Positions 12,034 to 22,193 of a stretch of DNA of 64,000 bases are shown piece by piece. Source of the DNA: Blastomussa wellsi. Lineage: Eukaryota > Cnidaria > Anthozoa > Scleractinia > Plerogyridae. The position numbers were made by a program, and so were the translations under genes. The DNA lies in NCBI GenBank assembly GCA_947652115.1, contig OX393563.1:30329571-30393570 (forward strand). Direction: 5' to 3'. The notes beneath the pieces are model-generated. The model searched no databases. It had not been told where the DNA came from and saw nothing but the letters and a program-made list of their open reading frames with translations. Within the stretch, counting starts at the first letter, position 1; the number at the start of each line of letters is the position of its first letter.

Positions 12034-12226
12034 GAGTCAAGTTCGAGTCAATATTTTTTACGCCTTTTCTTTCTTTCAGTAATATCCTTTGCCTATATAA
12101 TTGCCAAACAAAATGTCGCAGAAGTAATAAGAAACGATAACAATTAAAAACGAACGATCCTTCAGGTTGCGATTTTGGGAAGAATACACCAGAAAAGGCG
12201 AAAAAATATTGACTCAAACTTGACTC
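12034..12226. mobile_element. MITE-like inverted repeat
   Basis: Arms at 12034-12070 and 12191-12226 are about 36 bases long with two differences (for example GAGTCAAGTTCGAGTCAATA on the left). The 120-bp centre is noncoding. GACTC-rich sequence continues outside both arms. Confidence 0.65.
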
Positions 12227-12332
12227 GTGACTCGAACATGACTCGGGTTCGAGCTGGACTCGTGAGACGATACATATGCGACTCAAAAGTTCCAAGTCTT
12301 CCAAACCTTTTCAAGTGGATCCGACTCTTTCA

Positions 12333-12448
12333 CTTCAACCAGTTCAGTGTCGGGAAGAACGAAGCTGGATAAACTATTCTAGCCTGTTCTCACGCTCACG
12401 CTATTTTACGGCTGCGAATGGTGTACAGTAGATAATCAGACAATTATA
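12333..12448. repeat. Dispersed repeat, copy B
   Basis: Same family and orientation as 8331-8448; see that entry for shared anchors. Confidence 0.6.
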
Positions 12449-12459
12449 ATATTGCGATA

Positions 12460-13660
12460 ATATCCAATATCATCGCACTCAGGAAGAGGATCGAAGGGGG
12501 AATTAATCTAAGTGTATTCAACTTGATTCTAAATATAACCTGATACTATCGTGATGCTGAATAGCGCCACCAAGCGGATCCTCATACTAATATTGCTTTT
12601 TTAATGCTCATCATGGCCAGCGGCATGTATCGCGGGCGCGTGCGTACTCGGTGACCAATATCACACGACCACAATAGTCCTCATTGAGGTCTAAATTGAG
12701 TTGTTGGGTTTTAATTCGTCCGAGGCGCGAAAACTTACTGGTTCAATGCGTCTTCTTCCTGGTCCGATCTAATTTTTATTTTTATAATTATTATGTCCTT
12801 GCTGAAAAATGAATAAATAAAGATGTTACTTTCGTTTTGTCACTGGAGAAAAAACAATTAAGAGGGGCAGTTTGAACTCGCTACCTCGTCATCGCAAGGC
12901 AATTGCCTTCCCAACTAAGCTAGTTCGAATTATTAATTATTCTCTTTTTCACTTTGTTATTTTTCCTTTTATTATTTTTTTACGAGTATTTTCACAAATC
13001 ATCGCCAATCAGCAAGAAAAGTGGAGCTTCTCTTTTAGCCTTGGCTAAATTTATATATTATCCAATATAATCGCACTCGGGAAAGAGGAAGGTGATAAGA
13101 GGAATGGGGCATCTTAGAAGCGGACTATAGTAGATTCTAATAACGTGATAATATCGCGATATTAATCAACATCGGATATATATATATATATTTGTACTGA
13201 TCAAATCTATATATATCGGAGGTGTGGAAATATATACCCTATAAATATCCAATGAACGATCTACCGGCGATATCGCACCTACCTCGTTTTTCTTATTTCA
13301 AATGATGGTTCATTCGCTTTCTGGGAAACTTTTAGAAGGAGAGACAACGATTTCGAATAACTTCACTAAACGGCGTCAGAATGGCTTCAAAATCGGCACA
13401 AGAGACAAGAAGGCCCAGGGAATTTTGACATTTTCATGGAAGCCAGAGTCAAATTCCCCACCCCTTGGCACCCAGTGAATGTCAAATTCCCGAAGAGTAA
13501 CTCATGAATACAGACTGTCCAACCATTTGAATATGAAAAATCGGGAGAAACTTTTGAAAGTTTTTAAACTCGAAAAGGCCATTTCTTGCGTTCTGGGACG
13601 ACAATTTATGTCGACCAGAATGTTCGGTAAATTGTTGTTTTATAAGGAAAGCAGAGTGAA
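12460..13660. repeat. Repeat-rich stretch without gene
   Basis: Contains two copies of a block with ATATTATCC/ATATCCAATAT, TCGCACTC and GGAAGAGGA (12455-12500 and 13060-13096), a (TA)n-rich palindrome at about 13160-13225, and the tRNA-like remnant. No coding region is supportable. Confidence 0.45.
12862..12928 (-). repeat. tRNA-like SINE remnant
   Basis: On the minus strand an A-box-like TAGCTTAGTTGG (12922-12911) and a B-box-like GAGTTCAAACT (12880-12870) have tRNA-like spacing, with a CCTTG/CGAGG pseudo-anticodon stem between them. The loop and the acceptor stem do not fit a functional tRNA, so I call a degraded tRNA-derived element. Confidence 0.4.
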
Positions 13661-13671
13661 GTGAACTCTAT

Positions 13672-13982
13672 TCCAGGGTGTATTCCACATAAATCCCACG
13701 CTGAAGATACGCCGAGGGTTTTGAACTTCCACGCCAAACGTCTGGCAAGCGGCAAAAATCCCACGCCGCTTCGCCGGGAAATGCACCTGCTCCCAGAGTC
13801 CCAGGTACGAGAATAATTATAAGACAAATGGACACCACAAAAATGTAAAGTTACGCCTAAAGGTTACACCAAATATTGCCTTTGTCACCCGCTAAACTCC
13901 TTGATCGTACGCCAGTACAACGCAAAATTTCAAATCCCACGCCGAAGATCTTCGGCGTAACCTACTCTGAATGCACCCTGGA
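13672..13982. mobile_element. MITE-like element
   Basis: Terminal inverted repeats TCCAGGGTGTATTC (13672-13685) and GAATGCACCCTGGA (13969-13982). Internal sequence carries repeated CCCACGCCG-type words on both halves. Length 311 bp, no coding capacity. Confidence 0.6.
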
Positions 13983-14445
13983 CTCTATTCGTGTTCTTGT
14001 AAGCATTACGACAATTTTAAAAAGATACAGAACGGATGTCAAAATCGGGATTTTTCCTTACCCGATCGCATGTTGGTCGGGTATCGGGATTTTTAATCAA
14101 AATCGGGATGGTTTGACAGGCTGCAAGTCAGAATTGAAGATGTAACCGCATAGAGAAAGCTATCCCAGAAAAAATAAAAGAAACTAGGGCGTTTGCACTT
14201 GTAAAAATACGAGAATAGACTAAAAGAAGCGATGGCCTAGATGTACGGAAAAATAAAACAAATTTGCTTACCTTTCGTTTGCTCATAGCGAAAAAAAACT
14301 CCAAAACAGCGGGAAAAAGCAATGAAGATCCTTTGCGCGGCGACTCATTCCAGGTTCTCTCGGTCTTTCAAGATGGCGCAAAATTCAAATTCCCGACCCA
14401 GGGGCAGAGCTCGCAATAAAGGACACAGACAATCGAGTGAATTTC

Positions 14446-14613
14446 AATAGACCAATTCCGATATCTTAAAATTCTAACATGGCGCCGAGGCTTAGGGGAA
14501 TAAAACAAAAGAAATTATTTATTCATCCCTAAGCCTCGATGCAAAATCCTTTGTTTTATTCCCTTAAGCCTCGGTGACATGTTAGAATATTAATATATCG
14601 GAATTGGTCTATT
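14446..14613. mobile_element. Palindromic MITE, 168 bp
   Basis: Ends AATAGACCAATTCCGATAT and its exact complement at 14595-14613. A second pair of internal arms (GCCGAGGCTTAGGGGAATAA on the left) makes most of the element self-complementary. Confidence 0.8.
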
Positions 14614-14645
14614 ATCTTTTTACAATATAGGATCATGTTTCCAAA

Positions 14646-15114
14646 GGAGGGGGGTGAATTATTTCGCGCATCAACGGATTTAGCCTTAAAAAGTACACGG
14701 ATTGCGGATTTCAGCGAAAAATTATGCGGATTCGCGGATTTCGATATTGCAGTGGATCACGGATTAGCTGATAATTTTAGCTCGGATTCCGGACTCTGCA
14801 TGCCATGAAGTTCGTATCGTGGCCTTGGCGTGTCTTCAGCCCTGGTCTCAATGTTCTCTTTAGTCCATTTTCTGTTTGCACGAGACCCAAACCACCGCTT
14901 CACATTAGAATTGCCGCAAAAACGGCAATGAAACGAAACCTGTTGAATTTTTTTCACCGAAAAAAATATCTACTGCCCTTTCAGTGAAACTATTACAAAG
15001 AAAGTTTTCAAGGAATGCGGATGCGGATTTGAACGAAAATAGTGGCGGATTGACGGATTTGGCCAGAAACTAGCACGGATTGGCGGATTCACCTACCCCT
15101 ATTCACCCCTCTCC
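14646..15114. mobile_element. CGGATT-rich element with inverted ends
   Basis: Left end GGAGGGGGGTGAAT and right end ATTCACCCCTCTCC are near-complementary. Both flanks of the interior contain many copies of CGGATT/GCGGATT. A minus-strand frame inside (14757-14957) has a C-x2-C-like start but no recognisable domain. Probably a non-autonomous DNA transposon. Confidence 0.5.
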
Positions 15115-15256
15115 TAAAGGCCTCTAGCATTTTCGCCGGCTCTGGTCGCATTATAATTACAGGAAGTTGTAAACGAAAATCGATCCTGAAGGCCTGCAAG
15201 CAACTTCTATAAACACAAATTGTAAAATAAATGTAATATTATAACTTGATATTCTT

Positions 15257-15304
15257 CAACCTCGTTCCAGGGGGCGGGAAGAGAGAGACCCTGGGAACGA
15301 GGTT
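15257..15304. mobile_element. Short palindromic MITE
   Basis: AACCTCGTTCC...GGGAACGAGGTT over 48 bp. The arm sequence is the same as that of the longer element at 40862-40982, so it is a very short member of that family. Confidence 0.6.
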
Positions 15305-15676
15305 AAAAATTCTTCTGATCTGGCAATAGGGTACTCTGACAAAGGAAACAAGGCTAAAGAAATTCATATTAATGTCACTGCTTTCATTTGCCACCAAGTT
15401 CTCAAATCGGAAAAAAGTGAAATTACTTAACATATATGACTATTTTAAGCAGTCAAAACTTTAAACACGAACTGCCTCATGGAGCTGCAATGTACAAAAG
15501 AGTCACATTGTTGAACTGATTTCTTGTTAGGTTATTTAATTAAATTTACATTTAAAAAAAGACAACAAATTGCGGGTTTTTTTAATGAATTACAGTATCT
15601 ACAGCGGTTAGAATTTATAAATTTCTTCATAGAATAATAAATCGTACACTCGGGTTATTAGGGTGGGGTTAAGTTC

Positions 15677-18600
15677 TTATTGGGAAGGCTGACCGCCCCC
15701 TCCGGTCCGACTCTCTTCAGATGCATTAGGTAGTTCATCTTTAGGGGGGCCACCCTCTGCCTCAGCAGCTTGTTGTCTTGTCAGAAGGTCTTTAAATTCC
15801 TGTTCTCGCTCCAGCTCGTGCTCTCGCGCCGCGTCTTGCACCTCACGCATTCTAAAGACCCAGTGATTACATGCTGTCTCCGCTTTGTGCGAGTCTACTT
15901 CTGTCTTGGCCGCAACTTCAAACTCTCTACCAAATGGCGTTCTTATGAAAAAGGAAGCAAAGCCATGATTCAACCTTGCTAATTAACAATAGAGAGAGTT
16001 CCCTTTTTCCTCTGTTTCAAAACGAGTCTAAGTGCGAAACTATTCATAAGAAAATGACGTGCTTTGCATGAGAATGACGATGCAGGTAAAGCTTATTTTC
16101 ATATTAATGCCATGGTTTCGCACTTAGACTCGTTTTGACACTGAGGCAAAAGCGAACTCGGAAATGGCCTATTAGAGCGGTTTTCACTTCAGTGTCGAAA
16201 GTAATTTCTGCGTTTGCTTTGGTTTTACATCTCTTCGCTTAGTGATTGGTTTAAATATATCACGCCACTTTTTCAACCAATCAGGAACTCGAAAACCAAC
16301 CGTAACTCGCGCGCATGTTTTCCCGCGCTTTGTGTCGGCTACGTGTAATAACTTCGAGTTTTGATTGGTCCGCTGGATTGTCTTTGTGATTGGCCAAAGT
16401 AATTACGTTTTGGTCTAATTAATAGAGAAATATTGATTGTATGATTTATTTTTATTATATATGTACATACCTGAATGAAAACTGCGAGAGAGCGGCTAAG
16501 TTTTGATTAGTCTTCACGTGATTGAGAATGATTTTAGTGTTAGCCTGTCGAACCAAAAAAAAAAATTAATTGGAGAGTGAAAAAAATAATGCGGCTGCAT
16601 GAATTGCTGTTAATCTGCAGGGGTAAAGGAATGCCATGCAAATGATCTGTTGTTGTTTCTTTGTTTATCTGAGTTTCCCCTTTTACAAATATTATACCTG
16701 CTAATTCCCACACCTGTGGGTCGAAAACTTCAATCTCTCGCCTGCTCATACTTATGGGTGAATTTTCACGCCTCTCCCAAAAATTTGAAAGACTACAGCC
16801 TCAGCTGACAAAGCTTCTAAAAATAGGTGAAACTTGAAACAAATGATGCAAGAAAGAAAACTTCATGTAAATGGACCTAAATCCGCCATTCAGGGTCCAA
16901 CAGGGAAGTCGACAGTGGAAGATCCCAGCTTCCAGAGATGGTGATAACTACGTTTGTTCATTCAATCGTTTAGTCATTTCATGGACAACTTTCAGTGCAC
17001 TCGTAGAAATATGTTTCCTTCTTCCCTAAATCGAAAGTTAACGCCATAAAAAAACTGAAGCAAGCGTTTTTTGTTTGCTCAGCTCATGCAAGCCAGTCAC
17101 ACAAGTCAGGGTGTACGCGTGATGCAGTCTCACGAGACGATCGCAGCGTGATCAGGAGAAAAAGTCTCGAAAAAGTCGCTTCTATCTGGTTTTCACACAG
17201 CGATAAAAAAACTTTTGCAGGAACACTTACCGGGACAGGCATTCCTTCTGTTTCTAGGCGTTGCTGAGGGTCAAAGCAAAGAATTCTCCTAAAACAAAAG
17301 CAAAGACAAAATGAGAAAAAAGTACACGGATCTCTGTACAGTTGTATGTAATTTATGTACTTCATCAAAATATAATTTTTCAACTTGACGACGGGATTGA
17401 TGATCAACATGTCCAACGTCCGACGACTTGTGTTCGGGCGGGTGTGCGTGAGGGGTGGGGTCTCAGCTCTATATTTCTATATCATGGTGTGGATGCTGAG
17501 CTTTTAAGTGATGTGGCTGTGATACAGTTTCACAGTTGCTTTAATGTCTTGAGTATTGACTGTCATTCCATTTTTTTGGTTGAAATAAAAGTGAACTTAC
17601 CTCAGGTATTGTATTTTATCGTTCCTCGGCCCAAAATGGTGAATTTGAGCGATTTGGAGGGTTTTGCGTTGACTGTTGCTCCACGTCAACGCAAAACCCT
17701 CCAAATCGTTCAAATTCACCATTTTGGGCCGAGGAACGATAAAATAAGTACCAGCGGAGTAATAAAATCCCGAAATTATACAAGGATTGCTTCGAATGAC
17801 AAAAATACAGACCCATTACAAACGACAAACTTGAAAAAACTTGCCAGTATGTTTGCATGTAGTTTGGGTATTGCTTCATCACTATCGTCGAGTTTTGAGC
17901 AATCCAAAATAATATAGCCGGTCATCAGTCATCATTTAGGTCGTTAAGATCGTTTTCCTTTGTTCTAAACAGGGTCAGGGTACTGAACCCCAGGGCACCC
18001 CTACATGTATACCCAAACATGGGTCAAGTATCGCCCATACTTCAACCAACGACCTCAAAGTGGTCATCCAGGGAAATAAAATATTCCAAATACCTCTGTA
18101 CCTACCAATGAGACATGAAAGTTGTGTTTTCATTCAGAGTCACTTTCTGCTGCCTGGACTTCTTTGCACATTCGTTAAATGTTATTCTGTCACTCATCAG
18201 TTTGAGCTGCAACACATGAAAATCAAAAGAATGAATTAAAGTGCCTATGAAATGAAAAAAACGAGCTATTGAAAAATAAGCTTATTAGAATCAGTACCTA
18301 ATTTGCATAATTCGAAAATCTTGAATATCTCTGGAACGAGAGGAGATATCAAAAAAAGGAAAATGCCATTTTTCTTCAATTTTAAAGGCCTTTCAAATTA
18401 GCTTATTTTCAATAGCTCGTTTTAACAGTACCTCAGCTAATTTATGACACACCAGACAATAATTAATCAAAATGCACTCAATTATCATAATTTCAAACAT
18501 TCAAAGTGCCTATTGTGATGCACCAGTAAAAGGTTGATACAAAAAGAACAGCTGCCTGAAAGGAAACAGGAGTACAGGGGTGGGAGCCTAGGAGAACAGG

Positions 18601-21600
18601 GGGTCAGAGGATACAGGGGTGGGAGCCCAGGAGAACAGGAGGAGTCAGAGGAGTACAGGGGTGGGAGTCTAGGAGAACAGGGGGGTCAGAGGAGTAGAGG
18701 GGTGGGAGCTTAGGAGAACAGGGGGGGTCAGAGGAGTACATGGGTTGGAGCCTAGGAGAACAGGGGGTCAGAGGAGTACAGGGGTAGGAGCCTAGGAGAA
18801 CAGAGGGTTCAGAGGAGTACAGGAGGCAGGAGAAGATGGGGGAAGTGGGATCCCCAAGGTGATGGGGACTGAGAGAAATCGCAAAAATTGCAACATTGCA
18901 TAAGATTTTTCAATAGAATTCAAAGTAATAGATACAGGAAGTGGGAACACACCCCCTCCCCCCACCCTGTCACCTCCACTATCTTAGGAGCTGATATCTC
19001 CAAATTATAAAATAATGTGAACCACACTCAAAAAAGAGACCCCCCTCCTTCCTCTACTTCAATAAGTAAATTATACCACTAAATTTACAGCTTACACCGC
19101 AACTGAAATTATTTTCTTAAGAAAATAAGAATACAATTAAGAACCTAAGTAGCCTAAATGTTTGTTAGACACCCTAATTTATGTAAGAACCTGTTAAGCC
19201 TAACTTGGAAAAATGCAGGTTCTTACTTGCAGGTTTTTACTGTATCTATATCTTTGATGAAAGATTTATACAAAAAATCATAGACATATATAATAAAATA
19301 GAATAATTATTATTAATAAAACAGTTATGAATATAAATATTCTTACCTCCCCTCCAACTCCTGGCAAAGTGCTTAGTGTGAATGGTTCATTGTATCTCAG
19401 GACTCCTTCACCATTTGGTTTTGGCCTGGCAATTAAATAAGTAATCAAATATTAAGTGACCAAAGACTATTTTAGCTTAATTTATCTGGTCACTAATGCA
19501 CATGTAAAGCCCATTATGTACAAGCCTTTCAGCTCACTGTCTTTATATTTGTAATGTGAGGGTTTTAATTTCTGATTCATGGCCAGCCTACTAGGAACAA
19601 GTGTACAAGCCTTTCAGCTCACTGTCTTTATATTTGTAATGTGAAGGTTTTAATTTCTGATTCATGGCCAGCCTACTAGGAACAAGCGCGTAGTCATAGT
19701 CATAAAAGTCATTGAATTCACACAACTATTGATGCAGAGGAACTTCCTCAAACTCAAATGTAAGACCAATTCGTGAACACTCGGATATTCCACACTTGCA
19801 TTCAACTCTTGACACGCTTCACAGAAACAAATCTCGACTAATCATACGCATTGAAAACAATCACATACATGTGCTCCAGTTCAATCAACCATTCTACTGT
19901 AAAGCTGCAAATTTCTTTGACTCTCAGCCGAATAACGACCATGCAACTTTGCTATTTTGGCGAGCCCTTCGCCTCTTAGCGAAATTACCCAATACCGCTT
20001 TACAAACATGTTGTTGATTCTGAACGTTCCGTCGATCCTTTGTAAGCATTTCATAGATCCCTTGCGAACTGAATTCACAAAAATTGAGATTTCTGTCTCT
20101 GAAGCACCTCAACTTCTTACCATATGCGGGGAATCTTATGATGCCTCCTTGGCTTCCGGCCTCTGGGCCAGAAGCCTGTGGGGGCAATTAACTAATATAT
20201 CAAATCAAAGAAATGGTTATGTTGTGGTTTAAATTTACCCTTCGTTTAAAATTTTTTAAACCAGTTTGATGTTGATTTCCCTTTGTTTCAGATTATGCTA
20301 ATCAGCATGAGACAACGAGAAATGAAAACCAAACTGATTTAAAAATTTTAAACCAAAGATAATTTCAAAATTAAACCACAACAGTTACATGTAAATTATT
20401 ACTTACCCAATGACAAAAGTATTTCGAATGCAAGGATCCACAATTTTTGATGCTGACACATCACATGGTCCAACTAGTCTCTTTTCCTCATGCATTTTGC
20501 TTTCTGACATATTTGCTGAAAGTGTGGTCTCTGTAGATGGATTATAGATACAAACTGTGTCGCCAAAGTGAAGACATCCATCATGGGATACTGACAAGTT
20601 GATCTGCAGATGAATAAAAAAAGTAAATGAAAATTTAAAGTCTTTTTCTCAAGTACTCAGGTTTGTTTACCTCAAAGTTTTTAAATTTGGTTTTACACGT
20701 AAGTCAGGTTCACAGGATAGTGGAGGAGAGAAGGGGTACTCTGATATGAAATGGATAGGCTGCTGATCATCAGAAACCCCTCTAATCACTTAAAGTGGGG
20801 GGCTGGCCAGGCCCATCCCAGACAAGGTATGGCTTCAAGATGACTTGAGTTTTAGGCAAATTACATGGAACAAGAAACATTCACCAGGATTTAGTTATCT
20901 GGTCATCAATCAACATTCGATCATTTTCAGGACTAGATAATACATTGTATAGCGCTATAGCACAAAATACAGTACCCTTTGTCCTAAACTGGGTATGTGT
21001 TTACCATAATTGTTGTCCTAAACAGGGTTAGGGTTTCAAAGCCATAAGCCACGCACCTCTTCGTAACCTGTAATTTCATTCGCTCCCTGTATCACACACC
21101 TCTATTGTTTAAAGGGCTGGGTCATTGTTTCCATTGTTTGTTCTTTTGTTTTTCCAGCCAATCCTGTTAAGCCTTACGATAGGTGGGTACCGCCTCTTCA
21201 AAGCCCCAGCAGCACTCCTCCCCTCCAAGGGGGCAGCCCTATAAAACAAAACCTAGTTGATGGCCTAGATTTTGGTCTCTGATCCTTTCATATGGGATTC
21301 CCTCAATCACGCAGGGGGGGGGGGGGGGGAGAGTGCGAGCAGAAGTGGGGGGTTTGAACTGAGCTGAGATTTTCTGTTCAATTGCCCGGCCCCACGGCAA
21401 TTGTAGATGGTCAAAAGAGTCACTAAAAGACAATAAAATGTTGCTAGAAAGGCCAATAAAACGGTCAAAAGTCCCCGCTACGGGACGTTAACTACTGTCA
21501 AATCCCTCACCTACGTGTATGCCCGCACTCCCTCCCGCGGGATTTACATTGATAGGTGCATTCAAATTAGAACTCATGTTCTTACCTTTTTAAGTATATT

Positions 21601-21832
21601 TTGAAGGAGATTGCTGGCTTTTTGAATTAGTAGCTCACCGCTTTCTTTTTTCTCAAGAAAATCTTTTAGCTTGTCCTGTGTTAATGCAGAAAATCGGCAA
21701 AACATTCATACGGAGTCCCGAATTTAATACACGCGCTGGCATTGCAAGTTCAAACACACAAACCTCTTCTAAACAGACATCTTCATTCCAATTTCCAATC
21801 AGAACAGAAGGATTGTATGTCCGTACGCTCAT
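15677..21832 (-). CDS. CFAP161: Cilia- and flagella-associated protein 161, multi-exon
   Basis: Exons on the minus strand with GT-AG ends: 21832-21764, 21675-21586, 20603-20407, 19425-19347, 18206-18106, 17288-17231, and a terminal exon ending at 15677. Phases agree between all of the first six. The peptide matches CFAP161, a luminal microtubule protein of motile-cilium doublets: NPSVLIGNWNEDVCLEE at the N-terminus, VSHDGCLHFGDTVCIYNP (exon 3), PQQRLETEGMPVP (exon 6), and RTPFGREFEV, DSHKAE and NHWVF in the last exon. The C-terminus is charged and probably helical (EHELEREQEF). Total is about 290-300 residues, the usual length. The link between exon 6 and the last exon is unsettled: the family has about ten residues ending HC there, and I found no clear exon. 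The last exon may begin at 15941 or, extending the homology (FFIRTPFG), about 15968. Introns hold several MITEs and a minisatellite. Confidence 0.85.
16018..16137. mobile_element. Palindromic MITE in last CFAP161 intron
   Basis: Arms CAAAACGAGTCTAAGTGCGA (from 16018) and its complement ending at 16137, about 23 bases each, perfect. Centre about 75 bp. Confidence 0.75.
16170..16435. repeat. CCAAT-rich interspersed repeat
   Basis: Contains several ATTGG/CCAAT words in both orientations (GTGATTGGTTTAAA, CAACCAATCAGGA, TTGATTGGTCCG, GTGATTGGCC). No coding capacity. I regard it as a dispersed repeat from its composition; it could carry NF-Y-type sites, but this is inference. Confidence 0.4.
17606..17752. 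repeat. Near-perfect 62-bp-arm palindrome in CFAP161 intron
   Basis: Arms 17612-17673 and 17685-17746 are complementary at 61 of 62 positions, with an 11-base spacer (17674-17684). Weaker complementarity extends several bases further out. The transcript of either strand would fold into a long hairpin. Most likely a young palindromic MITE. Confidence 0.85.
18255..18425. mobile_element. MITE-like inverted repeat in CFAP161 intron
   Basis: Arms AAAAAACGAGCTATTGAAAA (18255 onward) and TTTTCAATAGCTCGTTTTAA (ending 18425), about 26 bases with small differences. Centre noncoding. Confidence 0.65.
18569..18832. repeat. G-rich minisatellite, ~40-43 bp unit, about 6 copies
   Basis: Units follow GGAGTACAGGGGTGGGAGCC then TAGGAGAACAGGGGGTCAGA, with length changes in the G-run and occasional substitutions. 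Lies within the CFAP161 intron between exons at 18106-18206 and 19347-19425. The G-runs could form quadruplexes. Confidence 0.9.
19518..19687. repeat. Recent 85-bp tandem duplication
   Basis: 19518-19602 and 19603-19687 are identical apart from one or two substitutions (GTGAGGG against GTGAAGG). Both start GTACAAGCCTTTCAGCTCAC and end CTACTAGGAACAAG. In a CFAP161 intron. Confidence 0.9.
19690..20219. other. Intronic block with unassigned open frames
   Basis: Overlapping frames on both strands (19796-20232) are longer than their surroundings, and the local base composition is less AT-biased. No domain is recognised. Possibly part of an interspersed repeat inserted in the CFAP161 intron; not called as a gene. 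Confidence 0.3.
20220..20383. mobile_element. Palindromic MITE in CFAP161 intron
   Basis: Ends TGTTGTGGTTTAAATTT and AAAATTAAACCACAACA. A second inner pair (AAATTTTTTAAACCAGTTTG against CAAACTGATTTAAAAATTTT) gives a 164-bp, almost fully self-complementary element. Confidence 0.75.
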
Positions 21833-22193
21833 TGTGATGAATCACAGAGGGAAATGTAAAACGACTCAATCGCACAATGTCCTTTTCTCGCCCTTTTCTC
21901 TGCTTTCTGTAGGAGTTGAGATGGTTGACTGTCTTCGACTGTCATGGTAACCAAGAAGAAGACCGCTGACTTTTAGACTTGCATTACATTTAACGTCATA
22001 ATGACGTAATGACTTAGTGTCACGCAACAGAAAGCAAACAACAAATGTGAAATGTGCTGTGGTATGCTGATGAAATAAGTGCATTATTTTACACCGGCTT
22101 GGACTTTTGACTATCTTGTATTTAATGCAGGTGACCGTGGCTTTGCGTCATTGTGTTTTGCGCCGTTTTAGCACTGCACACATCGCGATTTAA
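21833..22193. promoter_or_regulatory. Bidirectional promoter between CFAP161 and THEM4-like gene
   Basis: The start codons of CFAP161 (minus, 21832) and the thioesterase (plus, 22194) are 361 bp apart and point away from each other, so both core promoters and both 5' UTRs must lie here unless noncoding first exons exist. No TATA box is evident. CATAATGACGTAATGACTT near 21998-22016 contains a palindromic TGACG/CRE-like half-site pair. An X-box for ciliary RFX control was looked for and not clearly seen. Confidence 0.55.

Noticed and set aside
12862..12928. Functional tRNA gene
   Set aside because: A- and B-box-like words exist, but the anticodon loop has six bases and no acceptor stem pairs.
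17612..17746. microRNA precursor
   Set aside because: Arms are far longer and more perfect than a typical animal pre-miRNA. A palindromic MITE explains it better.
17342..17917. 191-residue plus-strand protein
   Set aside because: The frame is created by the long palindrome in a CFAP161 intron; no domain, and it is antisense to the gene.
20990..21040. GGGTTAGGGTTT telomere-like word
   Set aside because: Single occurrence inside a dispersed CCTAAACAGGGT repeat; no array.
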